From Ceratodon purpureus (Eukaryota > Streptophyta > Bryopsida > Pseudoditrichales > Ditrichaceae), in contig CM026431.1 of the NCBI GenBank assembly GCA_014871385.1, forward strand, positions 9,053,964-9,117,963: a DNA stretch of 64,000 bases, in the 5' to 3' direction. The notes below the pieces were generated by a model that was given only the letters and a program-made list of their open reading frames with translations, searched no databases and was not told the DNA's origin. A program made the translations under genes and the position numbers. Positions 45,586 to 59,789 of this stretch are shown here, piece after piece (within the stretch, counting starts at the first letter, position 1; every line of letters begins with the position of its first letter).

Positions 45586-45806
45586 TAGAATGAAGGATGT
45601 GGCAAATACCTTGTCTCCTTCCCTTCTTTCTTCTTTAGTACAATTCAGAAGAGGGTGTGACATATGCTACACCCTACTATCTTTTATTTAAAAATTGAAT
45701 AGAGTGTGTAGCATATGCCACCCCCTCCCCACCATCCAAAAAAAAAAATCTTTTTAGTTTGAATTTGAATGAAGAGTGTAGCATATGCCTCACCTCTCTT
45801 TTTGTC
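45586..45806. repeat. second block of the CATATGCC minisatellite
   Basis: Units with GGATGTGGCAAATACC, GGGTGTGACATATGCTACACC, GTGTGTAGCATATGCCACCC and GTGTAGCATATGCCTCACC, separated by C/T stretches, poly-A and TTGAAT(A/G)-type strings. It is the same family as the block at 43986-44334 but more diverged. Confidence 0.8.
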
Positions 45807-48564
45807 TTCTTCATTTTTTAATTAAGTCATATATAGATGAAAAAAAATATATGTACCATAAATTTAGTAATTTAATATTCCAAAAAAAACCTTAAAAAAA
45901 AACGCACATGGTTATGTCCACTTTTAACAAAATCGGTGTTTTCTGTCAAAAAATAGTCTGGTAGCATAATCTTTTAATATAGAGTTAGCAAGTAATACCA
46001 ATCCAAATAAGGTAGCTATTTTAGATAGAGTCTAGCCAAGATAGACTCAGCTGATGAGATTATATGTTGATATGTAGAGAAATAAAAACAGTACCTCTCC
46101 ATAAGTATGACAAAAATATATAATATTATGCATTTTTTGATTTATAAATTTAGAAAGGTCATTATTCCAGTAAGAAACTAGCAAATTTTAGCGATTGTTG
46201 GTTTATAGATACCACTAAATTACAACATAGAAATTTGTGAACTTCAAGTTTGTCCAACATCATTTTTCTAAACCCCAACATCTTCCTCATTTTTTTATCA
46301 TCTAATAGAGCATGCAAACATTTTGTCTTGTATAAATTTTAAAGAGTTGGTTTTGACTATAACTTAGTTAAGAAATTAGCCATCGGAAATCCAAACTTAA
46401 CCAATACGAGAGTTCCAAATTTTAGACGAAAAGTGTATATTAAATAGACAACTTGAAGCCTTTGGCCCATCATGGTGTGAAGCTCCATAGGTTGAGTTTA
46501 ATGGCTAAAACTCTTGAGCTCAACGTTTGAAAATTCATAGAAAATTGAAAAAGAATAAAAAAAATTTGAAAAAATATGTAAATGTGCAAAACTAATGAAG
46601 AACATACAAAACATTCTCATAAACAATTCATTGTTATTACAAAGTTATGAATAATTGATATTCAACTTATTTAAAACTAGCATAGGTAAGTATAGTGCCA
46701 AAGATTATCAAAAGATTACTGAGTAAACCATGTCGATGCTTATAGAGCGCAATTAGTCTTTAATAGTCCAAAAGCCTTGGTCTTCTTGTGCATATTAAAA
46801 ACAAAAGTGCTTGACATTAACACCCTCAAAAAGTGTTGCCATATAGGCTTGATGGGAGGCGATGGCCTTTGACTTTATTTTTAGTGTAAAAGCTAAGAGT
46901 CAGACTATGGATGTTCTCGCAATGTGATTGGTGCAAACCGTCGGCTTCTTAATCCTTGGTTATAGTGTGATCTGGTCCAGAGTTATACTTCCAATTTCAA
47001 GTAGTTGATGTGCCATGAGCATTTGAATATTTGCTCCTTGTTAGGTTCTTTAATCTTGTTTTGTTGATTATTTACACAATATGCAACCTCAAGTCTTAAC
47101 CCCATAACGTCCATGGAGCCTGAATTGGGCTTTTCAGGCTGGTTTATCGGGAATAACTTCTTTTCTACTGAGAAATTGAATCTGGGCCCAACTAGAGAGT
47201 TGTCCGGAATCAAGTTAGCTATCCAGGCCACTTTACAGCACAGGAATTGGAGTTCTGAGTAAAAAGTTATGGTCATTTGAGTGGCAGGGGGTATGAGAAA
47301 AGCCAGAAAAGCTCCTTGTGACCTAGCAAATTTTCTCAAATTTTCTCAAAGGAATTTGGGATTTGATCCATCTTTGAACATCAATATCTTTAGCTAGGAT
47401 ATGCGGATTGGAGTACTTTCAATTCCCACAAATTTCTCATGCCCTGATGCTCCCAGAACGCAGCTTCTCTCAAACTTTTTAGAAGAAAAACAAAACAAAA
47501 AACATAAAAAACGTGTGAAAAAACGTTGTTTTCAATGAAGCAATTCTCAGCTTTTTCTTGACAGATGTGTTATAATGTTTGTGAGTTTGATTCGGAATGG
47601 GACCTTAGTTTGGATGTAGACTAACTGCCATGCTACAAATCCATCCGTACGGTTAGATTTTTCAAAAAACTTGCCAAATTTCAGCTACGACGCTTGCAAC
47701 TAGACCCTATCTAGAATCCCAAAAACAGTCTAAAAATAGTCGTGGACGTTAGGGCGTTAGGACGTTTGGGTTATGAAAACAACCATGTTACAAAATATTT
47801 TTAATGAAACAAATTCAACATCTAACTCTTAAAATTATTTTTATAGTAAGTGATTTTTGCATCTATATAAATTCTGAAGGTATGATGATCAAAGACCATG
47901 AAGGTTAGATGCATGATACCATAGTTCTAAAAGCTAGTCATTTAAAATAGAATGGGTCCATTGAGCTATTAGCTTTACCAAATCAACTTTTGGTCCATAC
48001 CAAAGAATGTGCTTAATTTCCAAACACATTTGTCCCACTTTAGAATATGAAGTCAATGTTGATTGGTGATTGATTGGATGCAAAGAAATGCAATAACATT
48101 TGGAAATTCTAATCATAATAAACTTAGCAAAAGTTGGATTCAACTAAAATATGAAATTATTGTAGAATAGATGTTGGTTGATTATTTTTATTGGAATTTT
48201 TGGTAGAACTTTATTGTTATAGAATCTTTCAATTATAGCATATAAGTTCCCTCAATTTATAGTAAAATTTAGATTTTATAGTAGAGACTAATGTATTTAT
48301 TAAATTTTATTTTATTTTATGATGTATTTAAATAAAGGCACAAAGATGTTGTTATTTATGTATGAGTAGGACGTTTATAGTCAGGTGTCTAATTTAATTG
48401 AATTAGAGGACATGAAACAAATCATAGGTGAATATCTTTCTATGTCAAAAAACACCTTGTTGTTTTAAAATTGCCTATGTATTATCCAGAACTTGAATTT
48501 AAGAAGTAAATGATTTGAGATTTTGTATTTGATAAATAATCTTAAAGATTTATCAATGAACTAG
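45807..48564. other. AT-rich intergenic
   Basis: No gene is recognised. A slightly GC-richer stretch at about 46900-47780 may be an old retroelement remnant, but no coding motif could be read. Confidence 0.5.
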
Positions 48565-48631
48565 TATCAATGTTATCATTGTTTACTCATTTATCAATGT
48601 TATCATTGTTTACTCATTTATCAATGTTATG
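48565..48631. repeat. 27-bp tandem repeat
   Basis: Two exact units beginning TATCAATGTTATCATTGTTT at 48565-48591 and 48592-48618, plus a partial third unit. Confidence 0.92.
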
Positions 48632-50099
48632 AAAAAAAATTCAAATGTTTCAATATTATTTTCTCTATTATGACTAAAACAATATCTTTGAAGATGTTTA
48701 AATGTTCATCATAAATAACTTGTTTAATAAAATGCCATTTGTTTTTATGCAAGTAATAGAAGATGGAGTGCTAATTATAATGTGGTGGATTGAGCATCTA
48801 AGGTCGTTAAAATTTCCTAAGTATGTAATTTTACTATCACTTCTTTATTTCCATTTGTTTTGTCTTTGTAAGAATGAATTAACAAGTACCGGTAATTGGA
48901 ATATCGTGACATTTGGTGCAGCAAAGGCTTGAGTATTTTGAAAACACAATTGATAACGATTTTGAATTTTTTACTAAATCTATATGTACAATATAAATAA
49001 TGTTATGCTAACACTACTTTTGACATTTGATTTACATCAGTTATCAAGTTATAATTATTTTTATTAAAATATATAATTTGTTGAATGTGATTTCAAATTG
49101 AAGGTTCTTAATATGAATGAAATGTTAATATAGCATATGAGATTTCATTTTTATTTCTTTGAATTAAAAAATCAAATGTGATTTTCAAATTTTCTCTTAG
49201 TTACCATAGTTGAAATTTTTAATTTGGTGTATTGAAAAAATACAATAAATATAGAAATGGTCTACATATTAGATTTATCATTGAAATCATCTTAGTTTCC
49301 AAAAAAAATGCTTTGGGTTTTTCCTTATTGCATTATTATTTGTTACTCTTAATAGTTATGAGGCACAAAAGAACTGAATAGTTTCACTTCATTTGATGTG
49401 AAGAAGCTTGATGCTCATTAAAATCAAGGAAAATTAATTTTGAAGTCATTTCATACTTAAAAGCTAGTTTTCTTGAGTCTAAAGCACATCAAGCTCCTAC
49501 AAATCAAATCTAGAAAGACCACTAAGATTTTCTATATTTATTAGTTATTTAAAATAAACAAATAAGGTTTGTTCCAATTCATATGTATAGTATCTAAGTC
49601 AAATACTAAATGATTTTATAAATAATTCCATTGCTTAAGAATCAACATCAAGATATTAGGGCATTAAATAGATCTCAATTTAGACTTATATTTTCAATTG
49701 CTTCAACACACACTTAATCAATGCCAACCTTTGAAAAGATTGGAATTTTTCTTTCTTTTCAATTGCTTCATCAACTAAAGTTTTTTTTAAATAAAATAAA
49801 AAATCAATGTTTTAAAAATCAATTTTTAGATTTTTTATTTTTTATTTTTTATCTTTATCATTTTCAACTTTAGAATCTTGAATTAAACTACTTTAAGAAT
49901 ATGCATAAGAAAAATCATGAAAGTTGATCACATATAATAAAACATTATAACACTTGAAGTGAAGAGAATTTATTTTCTATTTCATCCAAACATGATAAAC
50001 AAAGTTTGACTTTATTACCACTATGTTTACATGATGTAGAAAATTTTATACCAAATACTTGTAATCATAACATTGAACTATTTACATAATACTACATCA
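48632..50099. other. very AT-rich intergenic
   Basis: Nothing is recognised. Confidence 0.55.
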
Positions 50100-52650
50100 A
50101 AATACAACATAGACACTTTTCAAACTTAATACATGTATACATCTCCGTTTGAACAACAATGCGATACAAGATACGTCACACTTGCAATAACAATTCCACT
50201 TGCACATATCTATATTAGTGAGTCATATTCTAAAAATGACATTAAAATCAGTGCCAATACTATTCAAACACAAATTGATGTGGCCTACATATTCAAAGAC
50301 ATTCACTATTATTTCAAAACTAGCCTACATTGACTACAAAAATAACATTAAATAGCAAAAAGAAACCCATTTAGACTAGAACCTCCTACGTAATTCTCTA
50401 AGACAAAAATTGTCGGGTTATACCAACAATACAAATACATCATCTAAGAAAATGACCCATTTAAACTCTCATAACATACACTACCAACTCCAATAATGGA
50501 CTTTATTACAACAACATTTAACATCAGCCAATCATACATCATCACTGGTGACATGCCATATACAACTCAACCAATTCTACTTACCATTCTTATCCAATAA
50601 AATATTTGGACCTATAGAGAAAGCAATTAACTAATTGACCATAAATGGAAGGTCATTGGATATGCACACCTTTACATTGACACAAACTTGGAATAAGCTT
50701 TATACTGGGCCTTCCTAGCTACAAAAAACTTCTCAAACACAATTACAATAATTACTTCATCTAATGCCAACAAATACCAAAATATGCTCTACACGTTGAT
50801 TTCTTTCTAGACACACATATTATAGCCATTTTGCTGGTGACACCATTACATATCAAGAACTTACATACCCTTGGAACTCAATCTACCAAGAAAAGAACTT
50901 GTTATACTACAAATAATGTCCATACATCATCAAAACAACAATATCGGCACCCATGAACAATAAAATCAATTCACTTATATACTAAAAAACTTCTTAATAT
51001 AACAAGTACACACACACAAATTGTCAATCATAATCTATCAAATAGTATTGTCATACTTATAAATGGTCTAAACTCACGTATTCTAATATATCTCTACACA
51101 ATCGTTTATCCATCCATCAACCCCCAAAATATCAAATAGATCTACCACTAAAATTCCATCCACAATTAAATTACCATACATATGGCTCATCCAAACATCC
51201 CAAAGAAATTAGTCCCTAGAAATGGAAACAAGAAAAAGTACCATATACATAGTCTTGAAGGCCACAATATTGCCAAAAGACTCCATGGTCAACAAAATAT
51301 TTTACAAGCTAAAATGATATCTATCCACAAACTCTACGAGTTATTAATGTTCAATTTCCAAATGAGCCTACTTACATATTTACAAACCCACTAATTGTAT
51401 TCTACTTACTGAACATACAAATAAAACCCTCCACACTACATATTAGCCATCAAGATCAAATAACCCTTACCTACGGTAGAATTACTCAAAAAACATATAC
51501 ATTCAACTACACTATACAAGGTAAGATTACATGTCAACATTGAGGGGTATGAACAAAGAGATAAATTAGCAAAAGCCGGTCTAAAGCTAGCCTCTAGACA
51601 CGCCACACATCCATACAAACATGCCCATGCTACATTATACTATTATCAATGGCTTTCTAAGTTTGAAACACCATACAAAGGCCATTTTAAATTCATCAAG
51701 AAATAAATTATCAAATATGACAGAAAACACAATCTGAAAACCATGGCCTTAAAAACCTCCAATGTCTTTAAATAGACAACCAATGTAAACATTGATAAAA
51801 AAATCTCTAGCAATTTTGGAACAAACCTAGTATCTTTGATTTAAATAAAAAAATCTCATTAAATTCGTTCTAGAGCATACATAGGCCATGCTTGAAAACA
51901 TCTATATTTTGAAAGAGAAAGATTTTCCTCCATAACTTGTCCTTTTTGTAACTCACTAGGCCTAGATACATGTATTAATCATATCAGCACAACAAAACTT
52001 ATACTCACTTTGAGTTAAAAGACATAATCAAGCATTATGCGAAATTATATAATTATTAGTCTCATCTAGAAAGTCTAGATGCTACATCCTCATGACTGTA
52101 AGCGCCTTCAACACTAACCCACAATAAAATATTGTCGTCAAGTGGTTATTTCCAAGTACATGCCATACTCAAAGATGTCATTGTATTGCTAGATTTAAAC
52201 ATGATATTCTATGTGTCAAATGATTATCCTACCAACATGCATCCCCTACAACTATTGACCAAATCCTCACCATATAATTCATTGAATTTTACATTCTATA
52301 ACAACAGGTTTTTACTAAAGAATCTCGAAACAAAAATTAATATGTATAGACAACTAATAGAAAATATTCTACTAATGGCTGGAAAATAGACCCCACCATT
52401 GTCATCATAGCTGGTGTCATAGGAACTACACACATTTCCTCCATGAAGCTAATTGAGGACAAACTCAAAATACCTTAAATTATTATAAGAAACTCATTTA
52501 ACAACATTAACACCATTGCCATCCAATATGCTCTGCATTCTTCTCCACAAAAAAACTATCAAACCACCAACCATTGCTCCAATTGCAAGACCTACTTTAT
52601 TCTTGTTAGTGAATTAACACAACTATTTCTTCCATGCTATTGCTCACTTA
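50100..52650 (+). mobile_element. decayed LINE-like (non-LTR) retrotransposon
   Basis: A block with a strong strand bias: A and C far exceed T and G on the plus strand, unlike its flanks. Coding is broken by many stops, but two motifs survive in order. The first, IEGYEQRDKLAKAGLKLA at 51540-51593, resembles the end of an RNase H domain (H-x-GNE-x-AD-x-LAK). The second, TCPFCNSLGLDTCINHI at about 51935-51985, resembles the CPxC...H zinc knuckle (zf-RVT type) at the end of LINE ORF2. The reverse-transcriptase core could not be read. Boundaries are set by composition only. An ancient viral or other retroelement origin cannot be excluded. Confidence 0.42.
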
Positions 52651-53217
52651 GCAATGTGAAGTCATTATATATCCCGCACATACTCCTAGGAGTCCATCAA
52701 GATTTGACTTGGACCAATAATATAAATGTAATAAACACTCTTTCCAACCAACAATAATAGCATGACTTGGAGACCACCAAACACAATCACACATTGATAC
52801 ATCAAAAAAGTCCAAAGAAAAAACCACCTTGAACCTAACCATTATGGTCGGTGCTTAATTGGTCGTTGATTACTAATGTATTTACTTTCAAAAAAAAGGA
52901 GTAGTTCTATATTCCTATTTGTTAATCCCGCATACATAAATTTAATGGTAAAACATGCAGAAACTTTATTCACGCCAACCTTAAATAGAGACCGGAGTTT
53001 CTCTTCTTCTTTGCACCAAATTTAGATGCAATAGAAGAGTGTAGCATTTTTCAAAAAACCATGAAAGACATGGAGGTGTAAAACATAGAAAATACATTGT
53101 CCGAAATTTCTGCCCAAAACAGCCCAAAGTCCAAAAATGCCCCTTCTAGGACTATGGTTGTTTAGGGGTTAATCAAACAAAGAATACAAAAGAATGATCA
53201 TTTTAATCACTGTACTA
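52651..53217. other. AT-rich intergenic
   Basis: Nothing is recognised. Confidence 0.5.
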
Positions 53218-53501
53218 CCATGATACCATAGTAGGTTTGTCCAATAATAATTCTAAAAATAAAGAAACATAAAAAATGGAAAATTATGAAGATAGAAAAA
53301 CAAAAATAGAATAAATTAGTTTTTGCAATATTTTGTTATTATTATTATTTTTTTATTGTTCTAAGGCATTTAGGGTCATTTTTACTAATTTTTTGCTAAA
53401 AAACAAAATTGAGACATTCAGTTTCTAAGAGGCGACCCTTAAGTTTTTCAAAAAAGAATAATCTTCGTTTGCGAGGTGACAAACCTGCTATGGTGTTACG
53501 G
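53218..53501. mobile_element. MITE, TA target site, family A (second copy)
   Basis: The termini CCATGATACCATAGTAGGTT (left) and the reverse complement of CCGTAACACCATAGCAGGTT (right) match with a few mismatches. TA lies outside each end (53216-53217, 53502-53503). Read as the reverse complement, the interior follows that of 13733-13999, for example TTATTCTATTTTTGTTTTT and CATAATTTTCC. It is the older or more diverged of the two. Confidence 0.82.
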
Positions 53502-53503
53502 TA

Positions 53504-54417
53504 TACATGATTGTCACTGCACCTGTAAGCAATACCGGTAATAGGAACCTGTGTACAATGTGCGGAAGGCAACATAACTTACTCCCTGCAATCCGCAAAT
53601 GGGCATGAGAGGGGAGCATCCTGGAATTCTGCAAATTGCATATTCCTTTGCTTGAGCTTATCTCACATGGTCAAGAGGGCCATGTTGTGCAATGCTCGGT
53701 TACATAGCAAACCTCATTGCTGGAGATATAATAGGGCACACTGTAATGTCTGGTCAAATTTGGAACCAGTATTGCTGACACAATTTAGTGTGGCTGGAAC
53801 ATTTCTCAGCTCCTAGAGGCCCAATTATCATCAAGACTTGGATGCGAAGCACTGCATGATTGAAATTTTAGTATTGAATCTGGGCATTCTCTGTCTTGGA
53901 TACACACTGGATTTTCATACAAAACGGCAAGTGAAGGCCAAATTAGCATGCTGTTCAAACTTTCCAAAGTTTGTGGTCTGTGATGTGCTGCATGACACCA
54001 TGAGGTGGAGATCACAAATCTGGACAGATTAAGAAATTGAACCAATGTCTGGGGAGTGATTCTCAAATAATGTTTTGTTTCTGGCTAATGAACAGTGGAA
54101 CCCCATTGTATTGTGGGGAACCAGTAACAGTGTGGAAAGGTATGAACACCTATTTTCGTAAATTTAAAGAATTTACCATACTTGTATAGGTGGAATGAGT
54201 GGCTTACTATTTTTCAGTGATTAACAATAAGAAGAGACGAAGTTTCCCTATTTTTAGGATATGTATAAGCACTTACAATAATAACTACAAATTTTAGAAG
54301 AGACCAATATAGGTTAATCTATAGTAGGACCTACTAATGCATATATGCATGGGTACATTATGGGTCATTATAAGGTGATCGAATCTCTAGGGGAGCAAGA
54401 ACCTCATACGAAAACCT

Positions 54418-54419
<2 letters not shown>
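53504..54419. other. intergenic, slightly GC-richer
   Basis: A stretch at about 53560-54130 is GC-richer than its surroundings with frames of under 90 codons on both strands and no recognisable motif. It may be an old element. Confidence 0.4.

Positions 54420-54452
<33 letters not shown>
54420..54452. repeat. 33-base poly-G tract
   Basis: An uninterrupted run of 33 G residues in otherwise AT-rich DNA. Confidence 0.95.
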
Positions 54453-54453
<1 letters not shown>

Positions 54454-56738
54454 ATAGGTGTATAGGACTCTGGTAGATTTCTGTGTGTCAAAAAGTTCGG
54501 TTTATATCTGATAATTTTCCTTAGTCGAGTGAAGTTCCTCAGTTGAATGAAGAAAAGTTGTAACGTGATATTACATTTCGTAACCACCCTGTTTAACCCC
54601 TAAACGACAATGCACCACTTGGAGGTGCAAATGGAGTTTGGGCATGTACCTATGACTTCAATTTGAATGGATATTTTTTGAAACTTTTTGTGAATGTTTG
54701 CTGTAACAAGGACTTTGTGGGAATCTATTTTTTTTTTTCATTTGGACATATAGTTATGGTATCCAAAGTAAAATTTGGTGCTCGGCGGGCAGTTCGGGCA
54801 GCCATGCTAGATATATCTGTCACCTCTAAGATTTTTTCTATAAATACTTAATGTTGTCATCTTTGAAATTTAAAAAAAAAAAAACTACTTTCAGTACAAA
54901 GTGTATACTCCGCAAAATATCAAAGTTTTATCACCGTTTCGGGCAGTGTACTAAAAAAACTTCTTCTTTCCTTCATAAAAGTTAGAAAAATTGTTATTTT
55001 AGGAGTTTTCTTTTTTCCACCTAAAAGGTGGAAATCAATCTTTACTTTGACCGTTTGGATTGGAACTTTATGAAATAATGGAATTTCTAGACAAGAAATG
55101 TGAATTAGCATTCTTTTGCATTTCACTGAATAAAAGTATTGTTTTCAACATGCTACCCTTGTTTTTTGCTTGTAATTTTTTTTATAAGATTCGCTAACTT
55201 AGTCTTCTTTGTCATGCACCAAAAATCCCAAAATCCATAATGCAAAAAACCTAAGGAAAAAAATTTAGAGTGTGTCAACCTAATCAAAAATCATGTCAAA
55301 AAAGTTTGTTTTCAAATTTCAATCGCTATAATCTTCTAATCTCTACAATTGATTGTAATGAAATTTTTAGAGCTATCTACGACAATAATAGAATTGAAGA
55401 TCTTACGGTTAAAATTAGAAAATAATTATGTTTTAGTCATTCATGCTTTTTACATTGGAAATGGCAGTTTAGGAGCGCTTTTTGGTGAAACATACTCAAG
55501 GAAATTTAGGGCGTGGTTGATGCTTATTTCCATGAATCATTTTGATGAAGGAGCTTACCTCACACAAAAATGAGCTAGTTTGCTTAGCAAATAAAAGGAA
55601 ACTTACTTCTCAAGATTGTTATAGCAAGTGTAAATTCAAATTCTTAAAAAATCAAATACTAAAAGTAAAAAGTATAAAATATAGAGGTTCAGGGACGAAA
55701 TTAGTTCATTTACATTTCACCTTGTATTTTTAATTGTAAAATCATAGTAAATTGCCACCTATTGAACAACTTGTTTTTTGGAAAAATAAGCTTCAAATTT
55801 CAAAAAATGAAATATATTGATTTTACCCCTTCAAATTCTACTTAAAATATAGAAATACAATTGCATACAATAGATTACATTTTTAAATTTTTATCATACA
55901 TTTTCAAATTTTCAATTTACCTTGCTAATTTTAATTTTAATTTTTGAAGTACATTTGGACAACCCAGCTACGGCACTATCACCTCACATCTTACAAGCAT
56001 GTGCAATTATTTGATCAATGGTGCACATCTATCCAACTAACAATATAACTGTAACTGCAGAAAATAAAATTTTAATCAAATGAAGAATCCGAGGTACATA
56101 ACAAAAGATAAGAGCATTCAAAGAAAAATATGGATTCTAAGTATCTCCTCTGCCAATGTAATGGGGTTAAGTTATTCCACTGAATTCATGCATGTAAATG
56201 TAATTTTTTCTACTTGCCCTGAATGCAGAAGTAATTTGTGGGCTCCTAAATTAACATAAACTAATTATAATGTAAGATTTGAGTGTTTTATTTTTAAGCA
56301 CAAAGCAAGTTGCCACATCGCAGTGATTTGAATCTTGCTGAACTAGTTGCCACATCACATGTAAAGGGGCCCAGAAATATAAATATTCTATCAGAACTAA
56401 ACATTTTCTTAAATCTCCGAAATACTCAAAATAAATAAATTAAAATTAAAATTAAAATCAAATAAATACTCCAAATTAGAGTTAACCAGTGATCACACTC
56501 CCAAGTTCTTGTGATGTCTAAACTAATGATATTTATAATCAACATCCATCTGAGTCTAATTGTCAAATATTTATTCCATGGCAGGAAAAGAGAAAATAAG
56601 AACTAGAATATTTCATTTGGATATTTGATGGGTTGATAAGTGAGAATTTCATTAAGAAATATAAAAAAATAACATCAATTTATAATACTTTGTGGCATCC
56701 AGATTCGATTAGATTTAACATATATCTGTCCGCAAATT
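54453..56738. other. AT-rich intergenic
   Basis: Nothing is recognised beyond short frames and short poly-A runs. Confidence 0.55.
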
Positions 56739-56915
56739 TAGAAGGCATTTTTATTTTTTTATTTTTTGAAACAAATGAAACGTAATTCCATTGCAAAAGA
56801 GAAACAAAGTACAAAGCCGAGTCAGCCACAAGTGGCCTGGCACAAGGCGACACAGAACAGACACAAGACCCGACACGAGACACGGGGAAAAGCTAACTAG
56901 AAGGCATTTTTATTT
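56739..56915 (-). mobile_element. 5'-truncated LINE insertion with 18-bp target-site duplication
   Basis: The 18-mer TAGAAGGCATTTTTATTT occurs at 56739-56756 and 56898-56915. Between them are 141 bases that are GC-richer than the flanks. Read on the minus strand they end TGCAATGGAATTACGTTTCA followed by an A-rich tail (CAAAAAATAAAA). A long direct target duplication next to an A-rich 3' tail is the signature of target-primed reverse transcription. The element is only a 3' stub; no coding sequence remains. Confidence 0.85.
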
Positions 56916-57126
56916 CCTCCAATCTAGATTGTAGTTGGATTACAAATTGACCAAAGTTTTTTTTATTTAATTTTTTTTAAATCTTTATTTATTTATTTTT
57001 AATAAATACTTGAGGCATTTAGTATCATGTTAGGATTTTGTTTATAGCTTAATGAAAGTTGTCTAGCCCTAGTGCATGAGATGGGCATACTAGCAAAAAC
57101 TCGTGTTGCAATGAATCACAAAACTT
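56916..57126. other. AT-rich spacer
   Basis: Nothing is recognised. Confidence 0.5.
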
Positions 57127-57166
57127 AAAAAAAAAAAAAAAAAAAAAATTAAAAAAAAAATTAAAA

Positions 57167-57200
<34 letters not shown>
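57127..57200. repeat. interrupted poly-A tract
   Basis: A74-type run broken only by three TT/TTT interruptions. Confidence 0.95.

Positions 57201-58504
<1,304 letters not shown>

Positions 58505-58561
<57 letters not shown>
58505..58561. repeat. poly-A tract of 57 bases
   Basis: A homopolymer of A without interruption. Confidence 0.95.
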
Positions 58562-58564
<3 letters not shown>

Positions 58565-59789
58565 AATTTGCTTTACAACAAGTGTTGTAACAAACTATGT
58601 TCCTTATACCATGCCTCTTAGTAAGAAAACACTTTCAAAACTGTTACAGAATCATGAGGAATTGAGATAAATTTATATGTGTAAAATAGTTGGCCTTCCA
58701 TCTGTCAAATGTCATTATTCTTTATACAAGGTAATCTCCTCAACCATGGTCAAAGAAACAAGCATTCACCACATAGGCCACGTCATCAAAGTAAATACTC
58801 ATTCCCATGAACCACCTTCATCCAGGAAACTCACCCAACACATAATCTACCCATGACCAAACCCAAATCAACAAAAACTACAACTACTTTCCATGACACT
58901 TTAGGGCAATAACCTCCCACACCAACATTGCACCTAGCAAGGAATGACAGATGGCTCTAATCCGGAGCACACTAAATGGAAAGCCCAAAGCGAAACCATC
59001 ATCATCCCCCACCTCGTCACCCCAAATCTACAACAGTCATAGAAAACGCACAATAACGGTATTAGGTAATGCAGCTCTTTTTACCCGGATCGCTCCGAGG
59101 AAAGGAAGGGGCGAGATGATTGCAATCCGGAGCAGGCTAATGAAAGCCCAAAGCATGGATAAGGAAACGATCATTACACAACTGCTGCAGCGGCAGAGAT
59201 GGGCGAGATAAACTTTCGCCGGCTGGCTGCCGCCATGGGCAGTCCACGAGGCGCCACCCCTCAGTTTCTTACCCATGCAAACCGGCAGCCAGCTGCAGCC
59301 CAGATGCGGCAACGTTGCAGGAAAAAAAAAGTAAAAAAGAAGATAATGTGCATCACAGTGTGTCGATCGCCCAGCGCACTTGCCCATGTCTCAGAAGCTG
59401 CCATATCAGCACCCATCCTTTTTTCTTTTTATAAAAAACCAGTCCTAATATTGTAAAAACCATGGATGGTGATTCATGCCCCCTCGTCGTCTTCCGGCGT
59501 GACTCATCTGTCCGCACAAGTCGCCCATCCTGTCAGAAGGCCACCATCATCCGCAAACGAGGATCAGCACTGTTTTCCTAGTCAGCCACTGTAGCTACGA
59601 ACCCGTGAGTCAGAGCTGGTGTGGTTTGAAGATCATCAACTTGGTACTGTACAGTAGCTATGTAGGTGGTAGCCTAGTAGCTTGAATATCGATCCATCTG
59701 TTTTAATAGTTTGCTAGATATATGTATGTGGATATAGCATCCTTTTTATCTAAAGTGCTGCAACTACAGAACGCCGTCTCGGGCTTCTG
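58562..59789. other. upstream region of the OXS3-like gene
   Basis: Base composition rises from AT-rich to GC-rich. A short direct repeat (AATCCGGAGCA..CTAA..GAAAGCCCAAAGC) occurs at about 58958-58991 and 59123-59153. No gene is recognised; part of it is likely promoter. Confidence 0.5.

Noticed and set aside
54387..54587. Proline-rich frame
   Set aside because: It is a translation of the poly-G tract.
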